Assembly: GCF_001659605.2 (NCBI RefSeq)
Contig: NC_035161.2
Span: forward strand, 42,365,956 to 42,429,955
Length of the DNA: 64,000 nucleotides
Source of the DNA: Manihot esculenta
Taxonomy: Eukaryota; Streptophyta; Magnoliopsida; Malpighiales; Euphorbiaceae
Direction of reading: 5' to 3'
The notes beneath the pieces are model-generated. The model had not been told where the DNA came from and made no database searches. It saw only the letters and a program-made list of their open reading frames with translations. The stretch's first letter is position 1, and the number at the start of each line of letters is the position of its first letter. The translations under genes and the position numbers were made by a program. This document shows positions 45,004 through 58,168 of this stretch, piece by piece.

Positions 45004-48000
45004 TGAAAATGAGAACTCTAATAATAAAAAGGTCTCTTGTGTATTTTCATTGACGACGTGAATATAAATTTTTTTATTTTACTTATCAATATTTATTATT
45101 TAATAAAATTATTAATATATATATTTTTTTAAAAAATATATTATATTGCAATTATAGTATATACAGGAGGTTAAAAAGTAATTTACTATTTAACTTTAAC
45201 TTAATACAATAAAATTTTAAAATTAATAAATTTTTTATTTTTTGATAACAATAATTTCATATATTAAAGTTTTTCATTTTCATAATAAATTATCTTTAGT
45301 TATTTATAATTTAAATATATAATTAATTATTCAACATGTAATTTTTTATTAATAAAATTATTATCTAAAAATTAGAAATGAAGAATGACGAGCAATAGAT
45401 AGTGTAATCAATACGCAGAGAGGTAATATCCAAACTCGGATGGATGCAATAATTAAGTGCGGCCACCAAGAGGTCCTTGAATTAAGAAGTCAAATGAGGT
45501 GGGCCAATGGCTGTGACGTTGGATTTTCATTATCTATAATTCTTGAAATTAGTTATGTAGACGGGATTGGTATTGGTTTATAATATAAATATATAATATA
45601 TTCCACATAAAATTTCATTTATTTATATTATTTAATTTTAATTTAAGTAATAATTACTTTATATTTTATAACTTTTTCCTTCTCCCCACTTGTGACATTT
45701 ATATTAAATTTATTAATTTTGATTTAATTTTAATCAATTTTACAATTCAAAGGTTGATTTCATTTGTTAATCACGATTGATCACGTCTAATTGTGCCTAT
45801 TTCAACTGCTTATTCTGATTTCTTTTATTATTCTATACCAGGAGCCCGATTCATATTATTAATGTACCAAGTCAAATTTATAAAAAATTTGAGATTTGAC
45901 TGGAGTCTTTCTTTTGGCATTGTCACAAAACCTAATGTAGAAAACCTGGTTTTATTATTGAAGTTCAATGTCTTCAGAGTCGAGCTGGTGAAAATTGGGA
46001 CCACCAAAGATCTTCACCAGAATTCCACAAATAACCTACTCAATCACAAATCGTCTATTTCTCGTGGAATGAATTACTTATTTTCACCATGAATTTGCTC
46101 TTTTTCTCTTAATTTCTTTTTGTCTAGTCCTAGGTTTTCCACGCTGTCTCCACCAGTCCTCCTTGTTTCTCTAGGTAAAGGGATCGGAGGGTTGTTTCCT
46201 CTTTCTATTAGCTATGGGTGACTCACCACTACTATCAAGTATAAATATTTTTTATATGGTTCTTTTAAGTTGATCCGGCAAAGACTAAGAGGGTCTCGAT
46301 AGCCTTATAGAGATTGTTTTGAATCGTTAAACCCACCACCCCTATTTGGTCGGTCCTTTTGCCATTTCTAAATCTCTCCTTATCTAATAAGACGGTTAAA
46401 ATTTATCTAAAAAACTCTTCTACTTAATTTTCTAAATAACTCAATATTATCGATTCAAACTATTTAATAATTTTTATATTTAAACGATGCGGGATCTCCA
46501 CATGTTGATTGCTTACCCCTATTTTAGTATTTGGATTATCTGCGCTCGCCTTCGAAATGGAGCCCCATGACGTCCTCGTTGCGCAGCAATGGCGGAATTT
46601 TTAACACATCTCTCTTTGATAATTTCAATGACAAGTTTTATATACCAATAATTTTCTGAACCCTAACATATATATATATATTATCTGCGTGACCAAAATA
46701 ATTAAGAATAAATGAATAAAGTTCGTAGTAGACATCTAAGGTCACATTGATTGAAGCATTCCTCCTGGGAAATCAAACAAATTTTTGATATGGACGTTGC
46801 ATTGACGTCCCTGGATTTTCCATTCCTCTCTCTCTTTCTCTATATATACTTTGTTTTTTTCTTTTTTCCCATTTTAACATCTCTTCTCGCCTAATTCGTA
46901 GCTTTATCAATTTTTTTACTAAAATTTAAATTAACTTTTACTAGTAAACTCTGAATTTTATTTGTAAATTCAAATAAGTTATAATCTATTAATATTTTTT
47001 AATAATAGAATGTTATTTTTATTAATTTAACTATCAAAATTATTTATTATTTTAATTAAAATTTTGAAAATATAAAATACTAAATTATTTTGATATTTAA
47101 ATTAAAAAATATATTTATACTTAAGTGAACTTAAATATAAAATTTAATATTTAATGAAAAATCTAATTAAATTTAATTTATAAAAAATTGGGATATTGAT
47201 TTGACTTTTATACCATGTAAGCGTTGTGTTTAGGAATACTAAGAAATTTATTTAATTTGATTTGATTGATGGTGGCAAATTACTGCAGGTGGCCGCCTGC
47301 TTTGCAAGACTTCAGTGTGGCACTTACAACTAAGCATCCGTTGGAGATTGTGATTGCGAAGGTAGAAAAATATCTTTTAGGACACATCATGTGTATCATT
47401 CAAAATTTAAAACACTTTAATTTAATTTATTAATATATTTAAAAAATTGCATTTTTAATTTACTAATGGTAAAATAAAATTGAACAATCATGACAATTTT
47501 AGATATTAAATATAATTTTTTTAATTTGAATTTAATTATTTTAAAAAATTCATTTTGATTTGATTTTAAAAAATAAAAATTTTTCTTGAGATTTTTATTC
47601 ATTACTTTGTGATTCGATGTATGACTTTAAACATAACCGTTAATTAATGATGATAAAATTTATTAATTAGAAAACCTCTTACTTAGATATTATATAGAGG
47701 GAGAGAAGACAAAATAGAGAGAATGTGCAATGGCATATATCTTGCACGCTATGAGTGCCTAACCAGAAGTATAATGGATTAAAATTTTATATGAAAAAAT
47801 ATTTTTCAATTTAATAGATAAATGCATATATTTTTATTTTTCCCAAAAGGCAAAGGACGCAAGTACGCTTAAACAGCAATGAAATAAGAAATTGGAGCCC
47901 AACTAATGACAGATGTCAGATCCTACTATGTGAATTGTTAAAAGCAGATGGAAAGACTGCTGGCCCCACGTGATGCTTATCAGCTTTATATATCTCGTAA

Positions 48001-49403
48001 ATCTTACACATGTATCACTCTGCACCATTCCTCATTGTCCTAATTTATCTTCACTTTTTTTTTTTTTCTACATTTCGGAACTGGGTTTTTTTTTAACGCA
48101 ATTAATCTTAGTTTATCTCAATTACTTTTTAACCATTTATAAATATTTTAATTAAATAAATATTTATTTAAAATTTTTAAAATACTAACTCAGATTATAT
48201 TATAAATAAGTTTCTTTTAATCGAAGATAAATAAGTTAATTTGAAGAAGCAATTAGGTCAAACACTCTGTACTTTCGATGGGTGAGATTCTGAATTTCCC
48301 TGCCCACATTAATGACAACAATATCCCCCACTTGCCATAGCCCACCTCGGTTACCCTCTACGTGTTCCAAGGACAACATACTCAGTCTCTCTGTTTGAGC
48401 GTGTAATCACTCCTCGATTTTCCTTTTCTTAGTATTCCAATTTAATGAAACCCCAATATATTTATCAGAAAAAAGAAAACCCAAATAGAATGATTAATTA
48501 TTGGATGGATTAATTAATGTTGTTTGTTGAAATGCCATATTTAAAAATTTCAAAACTTAGATAAATAAAAAATCTTTTTTGTATTAGAGTTAAAAGGAGA
48601 AATATGATAGAAAGAGTTGAATTCAAAACTTTACTAGTTTTACTTGTTTAATTTTAATTTTAATGTAGTTACCATTAAAATAAATTTATAAATGTAAAAA
48701 TTATTATCTAATATGGTAAATTAAAGGCATATTTTCAAAGAAATATTATTAAAGGCATAGTGTATTATATTTAAGACTATATTGAAAAAATATATTAAAT
48801 TATTAAAATTAATGTAAAATAAACTTAAAATATATAGAAATTTAATGTACTTATTTTTTACTTTTACAAATATTTTTTATTTTTTAGTAATATTCGAAAT
48901 AATTTTTTGTTGAAACGTTTTTCTGAACTGAAATAATAATAATAATAATAATAATTATTATTAAAATAATTAGAGTGTATTGTAATATAAGTAGAAGTCA
49001 CGCACGTTCGAGGGTGGGCGTGAGGGAACAAACTATAACTGCCAAATAAATTCATGGCAGAGGCAAGAACCAGAACAAGAAAAACTAAAAGGCCAAAAAA
49101 TAATAGGTAAGAAATGAAATAAAGCAAGCTCAGTCAGGGACACAACTGTCATTTTAACCATCTAAAAATCTTAAGGTTCACATCTCTCCCTCCCAACGGA
49201 AAACAACTGCAAGCAACCTGTGTATATATTTTCCCTGCGAGTATTTATTATTTTCCTTAGGATTTTATACACCGACTCAAAAACCATTGCCATTTTCTTA
49301 TGCTATGTGAAAATAGAGAGAAAGCTGTCGATCTTTTGGTTCTTCCTCTTATTGTTCTTGGGTTAGCTAGGTTTACCTTACTAAATCTTCTTCCCTCCCA
49401 TCA
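45004..49403. other. AT-rich intergenic DNA, no gene recognised
   Basis: Mostly low-complexity. A plus-strand frame at 45793-46092 (99 codons) has no recognisable motif. A small GC-richer island at about 47285-47365 reads through as RWPPALQDFSVALTTKHPLE but has no partner exons. I saw no paired repeats or RNA genes. Confidence 0.5.
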
Positions 49404-50157
49404 ATGGTGGATCTTCAAACTGTATGTTGCATGTGCGGCGACGTCGGTTTCCCTGACAAGCTCTTCCGTTGCAGCAAATGCCGCCATCGCTTTCAGCACT
49501 CGTACGCTTTTCTCCTCCATCATCTCTTGCATCGATCATCGTCATATTATCATCTTCCATATATACATAGACATATATGCATATTAATATATTTGTATAT
49601 CATTCTTGGTTATGTCATCTTCCTCATCTTTGATATATAGTCACCCATGACTGAATTCATCCCTTTCTCATCAAAGGTATATATTTTCTCCACACCTACC
49701 AAGCTCCGTGTCAACCACCACCGTCACCCCCATAATCCTACAACCAACCGAGATTGGCTTTCTATGTACAAAACACCGGCTAATCATCTCATGAGTAGTT
49801 TTTTATTTATCTGGCAGTCAACTTTTTGTTTATGTACTTCTATTATTATTTTATTTTAATCATGGATACATATTTAGGTATTGCAGCAACTACTATAGTG
49901 AATTATCGGAGCCGACTGAGCTGTGTGATTGGTGCCTGAGCGAAGAGAAGAATGCCAGAAAGGGAAACTCTTCGAAGAAATCAGCAGTCGGCCATGATAG
50001 TGGAGGAGTTACCAACCGATCGGAGTACTCAGGTGACAAAATCAAGCAACATGATCGAGAAGAGAGCACTGCCGAGAAGGGAAAGAGCTCGAGTGGGGTG
50101 CCTTCTCCAAGAACAGCTACCCGCAGGTACAAGCTTCTCAAGGATGTGATGTGTTAG
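49404..50157 (+). CDS. small plant-specific PHD-type zinc finger protein
   Basis: Two exons, 49404-49501 and 49878-50157 (intron 49502-49877, GT-AG), 378 nt for 125 residues. The start MVDLQTVCCMCGDVGFPDKL is typical of this plant family. Zinc-ligand pattern at residues 8-52: CCMCGDVGF...FRCSKCRHRFQHSYCSNYY...CDWC, a C4-H-C3-like PHD arrangement that includes the exon junction. Residues 57-118 are a hydrophilic, lysine/serine/glutamate-rich disordered tail. The end is RYKLLKDVMC. Homologues are annotated as RING/FYVE/PHD-type proteins with little functional work. Chromatin or peptide reading would be inference only. Confidence 0.85.
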
Positions 50158-53100
50158 AACGTTAACGAAGGAATTGGGTGTCAAAAACTTTTCTTGGATG
50201 TTCATAGTGGCCAATACTAGCTATTATATAAGCTGTTGCTTTTGCGGTTTTGCTCGTGCTGTGCTTTGATCAGTAAGCTGTTAATAAAATAATGCTACTT
50301 TTTTCAATCCGATCGGTGGCATAAGTTCTCGAGCCCTTCCCTTTATCCAGAATTCCGGAGTACTATCCTCTGTATAGCAACTTCTGGCATATTTTGGCTT
50401 ATCACAATAAGGATTTTGCTAGATATATATGTTTCGTGCAAGAAAAATGTTTAAGCTAACTATAAGATAAGTGGCTTAGTACTCAGCAAAAGAATCCAAT
50501 TCGGTCGGAAAGATAGGCAATTCGTGCTCAACAAAAAGTTGGATAAGGATTGCAATATATATATATATATATATATAGTTGGTTTCTGAAAAATATTAAC
50601 GGCTAGCAGTGGTGATTTGCTGTATGAGTACTGTGGCTAGCTTAAGGTGGTTTGATATACATAGCAAAGCTTATAGGGTTTGTCTGGGTCAAAGCAGGGT
50701 TCTTGGGAGGAGTTGCACCCCGTCATTTTGCTTTATTGAGTCTCCTAAGGAAGAAATTGAATGCACTTGGATACCTTTTGGCCAAAGAATGGAATTCTTA
50801 TTTCTTAGTACCTAAACCTGCAAACTTTTACAGATTCATTGAAGACCTTTAATTGCTAGGTCCCCCACTGTCATTGTTGGCGAAAGGAAACCGGCAAGGA
50901 TAACGATAAGCGGAAAAAAAAAAGGAAGAAAGAAAGAAAGAAAGAAAATAATGCATATTACTATAAATATGTTGGTGAGTGCGTGGATCATGAAACAAGC
51001 AAGACTTGGAGAAGGGGCAAAGTCGTTGTGGCTTCTAGGCCGTTCATTCAAAGTCATGAGCTCTTGATATTTCTTACATGCTTTTGTACTGTGTTGACCC
51101 CTTGGCTGCGTGAAATGAAATATCTCGGAAGTGCAGAAGCTAGTAATTAATTAAGGTCATTGTTCACTGTATTTGTTTTGACCATTCATAATAATTTCTT
51201 ACGAATTAAAGCTTCTTGTCATCGGGAGTTCTGAAATAACAATAAACCCATGACCTTTCTCTTGGAAAATCATTTTCTTCTGTTCTCCTTCCTTGGCCCA
51301 AAAAAAAAAAAAAAGATCTTGCGGATCGGATGACTCTGCATTTTTATTTCCCCATCGAATTCTTTCCCTCTCTTTCTGTATTTGTGTCATGCTAGCGCGC
51401 GTAAGGCTTGGCTGATACTCATGTGAACCTAATTTGAAGATGAAGGTAACTCAGCTATGTCTGTCTAAGCTTTCCTTTATTTCCAAACTATCATCAACAG
51501 GCACATGGTTGCTTGGTTATATGCTCTCCTTTTTTTCATTAGCAAACAACTGGAAGATGGAGACCTTATACTATATTTATACACAAATCTCATTACATTT
51601 TCTCTTTTACTTAATCACTACCATGGTATTTGCAAGAAAGTTGTCTAGAATGAGATGAAATCATGATCTTTGGATAAGGGTTGGTTTTCTTAGCAGTCTT
51701 GGTTTCCATTTTAGCCTTAATTTATACGTCCAAGTTCCCAAAGAAAAAGAACTGCTGCATGTTCTTAGTTTCTAAGACCATATTATATGGTTTTTGATAC
51801 ATCATTCATTTTTGCTGTTACAATAGTTAGAAACTTAGAATGAGAACTTTGATAACCTTACCCTCCAGCAGATTCAGGGATGATATCTCTTGCATCTGGT
51901 ATAATGTAAGCTGTTGTTTCTGGTGTTATCTATTATTTCATTTGGGCATGTCATAAGAGTGGCCATCTATTTCTTATCCAATAAAGAAAATTGAAATACT
52001 GAATTGTGGAACATTAAGTCACCGTTTGGAATGATTAATTTTGAAAAAATTTAAAAAAAATATTTTTCTAATTTTTTGTGTTTGAAAAAAAAAAATATTT
52101 ATGCAAGAATTTAATTCTCTTGAATCATGAGAATTGATTTTGAATTAAAAGTAAATTTTATCAAAATTATTAGAATTTTATAAAAAAAAAATCACTTAAA
52201 GCTTTAAGGGTTAATGAAATTAAGGATTTAAAACCGCGATAACATGAAAACTATATACAAACTAGTGGTTGAAATATTATGGTAAGTAAAAGCATAAGAA
52301 ACGATCTGTTGTAACCAATAAACGAAATTTCTTCCCAAGTTCTCATAACGAAGTCGTGAAACATAGTTACGCTTCATTTAGCTTCAAAATGGCAACCGTA
52401 ATATAATCGAGGTGGGCACGCAGTTACTTCGCTGGGTTTACCTATTTAACAGCCAAGGCAAGCTTTTGAGATCTTTAATATACAAAAAGAAAGTTTACAA
52501 ATGATCTCACAATTAGGGATGGTAAACACAAGGATTATTAAATTAAAACGATGTCAAGCTTGCTTTCCAAATACTAAATTATTACTACTAATTAGATTAT
52601 AGTGGAGGCCTTGAGCATTTTATTATTATTATTATTATTATTATTTTAAAGAAAAAGGCAAGTGCTTACCAAAAAAACACAAAAAGAAAAGGAAAAAAGG
52701 CAAGAATGTGGCGGTCGTTTTATGATGGCGTGCGTGTGTTTTGCGCAAGAGAGGGAGAAGAAATTAGTGGTATTGAGTTTTGCAACTGTAGATAGGCATT
52801 CACCATGTTGCCGTTCTAGAAAGAGCTTGGAAGTTGGGAACAATGCCCAAAAAAGAAGAGGCTTGCGATCCACCCTTTAAACATGTGTCCCTTTCATTTC
52901 TCTTGGTGGAAGTTGGCAACCCTATATGCAACTATCATTTTGTATAATTTCTTAAGAATCCTTTTATTTTGTTGCTTTCTAGCTTTTCTAGAGAGATAAA
53001 CTCTCTAGCTTCCTTCTCCTATAAGAGAGTGTCTCCTCACTACCAACAGTATCTCCTGTACTTCTTAGGTATAAGTTAATTTTAATGAGTTGCTATTCTC

Positions 53101-54323
53101 TGCTTCACATGATAACTATTTATGTGAGCGGTTTGATAACTATTAATCACATGATAGTATAATAGTTATATTAATTATAGTGATTTCATGTAAAATTTAT
53201 CATAATTAATGACTAATATATAATCATTCAATAATTTTTCTGGCTTTGGTTTGTAATTTTTTCTAAATTTAATTTATTTATATTTATTAATATAATGTAG
53301 ATATATTTTTAGGCCGGGCCTTGCCTTAATTAGGATCTAACTCATATATTGGGCCACAAGAAAATTTTCTTTGCAGTGTAACTCATTCACCTTTTTCAAT
53401 GAAAAAAAAAGTCAATTTCTTAATAATTATATTTTAATATTCAAGCAGTAACTTATCATAGAACAAGTTCCGTATCTACACTTTTCGTATAATTATATAT
53501 ATATATAAATTAAAATAGCACATATATCATTTAACATTTGACTAAGTATCAGTTGAATCCCTTCCAAAACACAATCAGTTGATCAAATCAATGGCCAAAT
53601 GTTTGACCGAATAATCGAATTATAAGAAGGCATGTTCGGATTACCTTCGACTGTGAATGGGTAACCAAGTAAAACTCCACCAATTTATTTCGTCAAACAT
53701 TTTTAATTTTTCCATAGGATTTGGATAAAAATAATGAGAGCTGTATATTTGTAATTGAGTTTGTGATGCATGGGTGGATAAAAATTGTCCATTATAACAA
53801 ATGGTGGACACGTGAGATATGATTAAACAACTGTTGCATATAGGGAAATTGAGTTAGGTGCTGTTTGTTTGGTGAGCCAATGATCATCCCAACCACCGGA
53901 TCAGGATGAGGATGAGACTTTTGCTTCCACAATATTAAATTAACCATCAAATTTTAGCCAATTATATCAAAACTGCCATCGAAATAATTCTCCTTCTCCT
54001 GATATAGCAGTATCCACTTTAAAGGAATATTCGTTTTGTAATCACACCAAGTATTGTTTCAAGTAGGTGTGTTCAGATTCTCGTCATGTCAAGTTGTTCT
54101 ATTCAACTCTAGCTTAATAATAGTGGCAGTTCAGTCCTTTTGATGCGTGTGTTTTACCAAATACATAATTTTTGAATTGGCCACTTGTATTTATGTTAAT
54201 TTAATTGCAACATCAATTTTAACTTTTAACTCATTAATGTTAAAATTATTTTTAAAATTAAGTTGTCTTGAATTTAAATTATAACTAGAGCTAAATAAAA
54301 AAATAAAATTGCAACATCAATGG
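50158..54323. other. intergenic; microsatellites, no gene recognised
   Basis: Contains a TA dinucleotide run at about 50556-50577, a poly-A run at about 51301-51314 and an ATT trinucleotide run at about 52618-52646. Several 60-75-codon frames (50609-50815, 51434-51658, 52646-52873) have no recognisable motifs. At about 52018-52200 the phrase CACCGTTTGGAATGATTAATTTTG resembles an end of a plant inverted-repeat element. The partner end was not found. Confidence 0.5.
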
Positions 54324-55249
54324 TGAAGGATTGATGCTTAAATTCTTTAAAAGAGTTCGAAACTTCTAGACAAAAATAGAGAGAGATCAGACGACTTGTA
54401 GATGGTCTGGCAGGCAATCAGACCTGTAATGAAGTGTGACGACCTGTTGACGGGGCGTTTTGCTGAAGGACAGACTTGCATGATAGAAGTAGGGTTAAAC
54501 AAGGTAGGCCTAATGAAAGAAGAGTTGGAGTGTCCGAAATGCTCGTAGGGCCCGGATGCTCATCAGGGCAAATGAGTTGTTCAGGAGAGCCCGAATGCTC
54601 GGAAGCTCACAAAGCAAGAAGGAAAATCCAGAGGCTCGAAGACTCACTAAGGCTTGAGAGCTTCGAAGCCCAGAAGGCTAGAGAGCGAGAGTAGCTCGGA
54701 AGCTTGAAAACTAGCCAGGATAAGAGTAGTCTGGATGCAGAAGTTCAAAGTGCCTGGAAGCTTAGAATGCACAGATTTCTCAAAGTGCTCGTAAGGTCTA
54801 ACACGCAGATTATTTAAAGTGTTCAAAACATCTGAAAGAATTAAAAAGAATGATGACATTTTATTTTTCCGCCTTCATTTAAAAAAGTTGAGGGCTTTTT
54901 TTCAGTCTTTTCATAGGCGGTTAAGGTCGTTGAGTTTGTTATTTAAGAAGCAGACGTTCTCTATTTTTTAGTGTGAAAGTTGAGAAAGTGCACCGAGTGA
55001 AAAGCGCTGTGATTGTTATTTTTCTCTGCCATTGTTGATTTGTAATCGAGGTTGTACTTGGGTGTGGTTGTTCTCTCTCGGTAACTCATTGTGAATAAAA
55101 AGATTCCCTCTTCCGAGACGTAGGATGATCCAAACTCGTAAAACTCTATGTGTTTTCTTTTTCTCTATTTTCTCTTTCTTTTTTTTATTTTTTTATTTTC
55201 TATTACGTAGCTCACCGGAGATCGAAGTTACGGTGTTAGAGTAACTACA
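54324..55249 (+). repeat. 5' LTR of the copia element
   Basis: Starts TGAAGGATTGATGCTTAAAT and ends GTAACTACA. It aligns through its length with 58169-59588 once the nested 451-bp insertion is removed. Shared blocks include GTGTGACGACCTGTTGAC, TCCGCCTTCATTTAAAA and ATTCCCTCTTCCGAGAC. Divergence is obvious by eye (roughly one change per 8-10 bases plus indels), so the insertion is old. Confidence 0.85.
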
Positions 55250-55324
55250 AGTGGTAATAGAGTACGATTTGTGAGCAAGGAGATTCATCGTCGGTCAGTT
55301 TTCTTGAAGTCTGGTTGAGAAAAG

Positions 55325-55680
55325 AATGATGTCGATAATGCAGAAACTTGGTGTTGAGAAGTTTGATGGGAGAGGAGATTTCATGCTTTGGAAAGAAAAG
55401 ATCGAGATAAATCTCCAGATCATGGGGCTATAAGATGCTCTTAATGATGATCCAGAAACATGGAATTTTGAGAAAGAGAATGAATCAAAGAAACCAAGAA
55501 CTCCACTCCATAAAAGAATTCTTTCTTTAACTCCTGAAACCTCGAAATCTTCTAGGGCTGCTTCAATCATCACCTCGGATCAAGAAGCAAGATCCAAAGA
55601 GAAAGAGATTGAGGAGCTTGTCAAAAGGTCAAGAAGAGAAAGAAGTAAGTAGGTTAGGAACTTGATAGTTCTGTGTCTCT
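55325..55680 (+). pseudogene. copia gag remnant
   Basis: Starts MMSIMQKLGVEKFDGRGDFM with LWKEKIEINLQIMGL, the usual N-terminal copia gag pattern of F-G-nF-W plus a following helix. A stop follows at the next codon and the frame then continues as a degenerate acidic stretch. Zinc knuckle, protease and integrase are missing before RT remnants begin at about 55780. Confidence 0.75.
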
Positions 55681-55779
55681 TGGATTAGATTCTTAAAAAC
55701 GTAATCCATGAAAAGACTACTTTTGGAATCTAGAGACTTCTGGAGAAACTCTACCTGAAACAATTTTGATTCCTGTGTC

Positions 55780-56134
55780 TATTTTAGAAAGCTTGAAGAT
55801 CATACTCTAATATATCTAATGATATATGTAGATGACATATTGATAGCAGTAAAGAATCAATTAGAGGTCAAGAGATTGAAGGAAATGCTAGGAGCAAAAT
55901 TTGATATGAAGGATTTGGGGTTTGCAAAAAAAATCCTGGGAATGAACATTCAGAGAGATAGAATTGGAAACCGATTAACTCTATCTCAAAAGAATTACGT
56001 GCAGAAGGTTTTAAGAACATTTGGAATAAACTAAGCAAAAGTTGTGAATACTCCATTGGGGGCTCATTTCAAGCTAAATTCGAGCAAGGATTCAAAGGAG
56101 TTTGATGAGTCATTCAAAGAAATGGTCCCCTATT
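55780..56134 (+). pseudogene. copia reverse transcriptase remnant
   Basis: Includes the catalytic box YVDDILIA, then MLGAKFDMKDLGFAKKILGM, LTLSQKNYVQKVLRTFGIN and a stop. The frame continues with ...SFKEMVPY immediately before the nested insertion at 56140. The upstream half of RT is absent. Confidence 0.85.
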
Positions 56135-56139
56135 AACGT

Positions 56140-57459
56140 TGTAATACCCGGCTAGAGTCCGGCATCAGAATTCCACTTTCCGGTGGAGTTCAAGATGTCG
56201 GAAGTCTCTAGAAGGGTGAGATTTATGTTTTTCTTAAATGTTTTGCTATGTTCATGAAGTTTTAAGCATAATGACATGAGTGTTTGAGTGAAATGAACCA
56301 AGGCAGAAAAGCCAGGTTCGGCCGCCGAAGTTGAGGTTCAGCCGCCGAACATGCATGGCTTTCGGTTTCACGTGTGGCCGCCGAAGGTGGTCTGGCCAGC
56401 CACCTATAAATGGCCCTCAGTCGGTTGAAGCGGTAGAGCACCGTTTCTTTCACTTGCTGAGGTGAAACTCTGCCCTTTGTGAGTATTTCTTCATGTTTTC
56501 ATTAAATCATGCAAAGATTTGATTAGTTTTTATGATCTGTTCTACTCACTGGGCTATAGAGCTCATCCCACTCCCTTAACCCCAGTTTTGCAGATTCTGT
56601 GTACAGTGTACAGGGACAGTCCAGCAGAGTACAGAAAGAGTAAAGAGATTTGTAATAGCTTAGAGTGGACATGTAATATTAAAGAGATGTAATAGTTGTG
56701 TCTAAAGTTAGACATGTGCTTGACTTAGTGAGGTATGTTTTGTATATGATCAGTCTATGTATATATGTTTTGCTGTATGTGAAAAACCAGGCTTACCAGG
56801 TATGAATTAACCCATCTAGGGCAAGCTCTAGTCAGGGATACAGAGTACAGAGTACAGACATAGTGCATGCACAGGTTAAGCCTTAGTTCAGAAAAGAGTT
56901 TTTATTTTCACAGAAAATGTATGATCATGTATGATTTTGACAGGTACACAGAGAGTATAACAGGCTTGCTACGGATTCTGGCGGCCTTAAGCCGACCTGA
57001 ATCCTAGCGCCGGTGACGGTCCCTCATTTGAGTCTATCTGTATAGGTACAGACCAGAGGAACCAGAGAGAGCAGCAGTGAGTTCTGCTCCAGAGTTTTCA
57101 GAGCCTGCAGAGTCAGTCCAGTTAGCCAGAGGTGAGTGGAATTAAACTTAACTCTTTTACTTGCACAATGGAATGTTTTAGCATATCTCATGCATCATAA
57201 CTATGCCATAGGTTGAGTGCATTAGTCTCCACGAATATGTTGCATTGCATCGTTATTGGGTATTACTGAAAGTATCTCCAATGAAGGGAGTGGTTCGTTT
57301 TGGAAAGAAGGGTAAATTAGCTCCACGGTACATTGGACCCTTTGAGGTGTTGCAGAGGATCGGAAATGTGTCGTATAAGCTGGATTTACCTGCTTCTATG
57401 GAGAGAATTCACCCGGTATTTCATGTTTCTATGCTACGGCAGTTTTTGGAGTCGTTACA
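56140..57459 (+). mobile_element. rearranged gypsy-derived element (LTR plus integrase tail) nested in the copia RT
   Basis: Starts TGTAATACCCGGCTAGAGTC, the terminus of the local gypsy family, and ends GTCGTTACA at 57459. The flanks AACGT (56135-56139) and GACGT (57460-57464) form a 5-bp target duplication with one mismatch. Inside are family LTR blocks with TTCGGCCGCCGAA-type motifs (56314-56390), a TATA box CTATAAAT at 56404, a GCGGCCTTAAGCCGACCTGA block normally close to the LTR end, then a CTCATTTGAGTC block that lies earlier in the full-length LTR, then an integrase C-terminal fragment. The order therefore differs from 27084-29373. No PBS or gag. Confidence 0.75.
57245..57450 (+). pseudogene. 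gypsy integrase C-terminal fragment
   Basis: Encodes [40 protein letters not shown] and [14 protein letters not shown], nearly the same residues as the integrase C-terminal region of the full-length element at about 22010-22200. No integrase core or chromodomain-like tail accompanies it. It was captured within the nested element and is non-functional. Confidence 0.9.
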
Positions 57460-57464
57460 GACGT

Positions 57465-58101
57465 GTTGTTTGCTATAATTGGAACAAGGCCAGATTTGAC
57501 TTATCTAGTCGGAGTTATCAACAGGTTGATTAGCAAACTAGAAAGAGATCATTAAAATGTCGTGAAGTGGGTACTTAGGTATATAAGAGGTACTCAAAAG
57601 CTGAAACTCAATTATGTTAGGGAATCAGATCTGAAGGTCAGAGGTTTTTGTGATTTTGATTATGCAGTTGATTTGGATAAAAGGAGGTCAGTGTTAGGGT
57701 ATATATTCACTATTGGTGGAAATGTTGTAAGACAGAAGTCCGGGTTGTAGCATGTTGTAGCTGTTTCGACCATAGAAACCAAGTACATGGCATTAACAAA
57801 AGCCATTAAAGAGAGAATCTAGTTAAAAGGTCTGACGGAGGAGCTCAAATTCAAATAAGAGACAGTGGAGGTGTTTTGTGATTCTCATAGTACAATCAGT
57901 TTGTCAAAGAATAACGTGATTCATGAAAGAACCAAATACATAGATATCACATTGCACTTCTTTAGAGATTTGATATCTAAAAGCATTATCAAGGTTTTGA
58001 AGATCCACACAGAAGAAAACCCTCCCGATGCACTCACTAAGATTTTATTGGTTAACAAGTTCAAAATGACAGCGAGTTTGTTGAAGCTCACTGAAGAATG
58101 A
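57465..58101 (+). pseudogene. copia RT end and RNase H remnant
   Basis: The copia sequence resumes after the nested element with a segment matching the TRPDL-Y region, then WVLRYIRGTQKLKLNY. RNase H landmarks follow: FCDFDYAVDLDKRRSVLGYI, VVRQKSGL then stop, STIETKYMAL (normally T-EAEY), a stop, VEVFCDSHSTISLSKNNVIH, ERTKYIDITLHFFRDLI and a terminal LLKLTEE stop at 58101. Several in-frame stops and a missing tryptophan or two mark decay. Confidence 0.88.
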
Positions 58102-58168
58102 AGAGGGTCAGGTTAAAGAAGAAATGAGGATTCGCATGAGCTGAAGAAGTTTAAGCAAGGTGGAGAAT

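Noticed and set aside
45793..46092. 99-codon plus-strand ORF
   Set aside because: No domain, signal or conserved motif, and the flanking DNA is AT-rich intergenic; not enough to call a gene.
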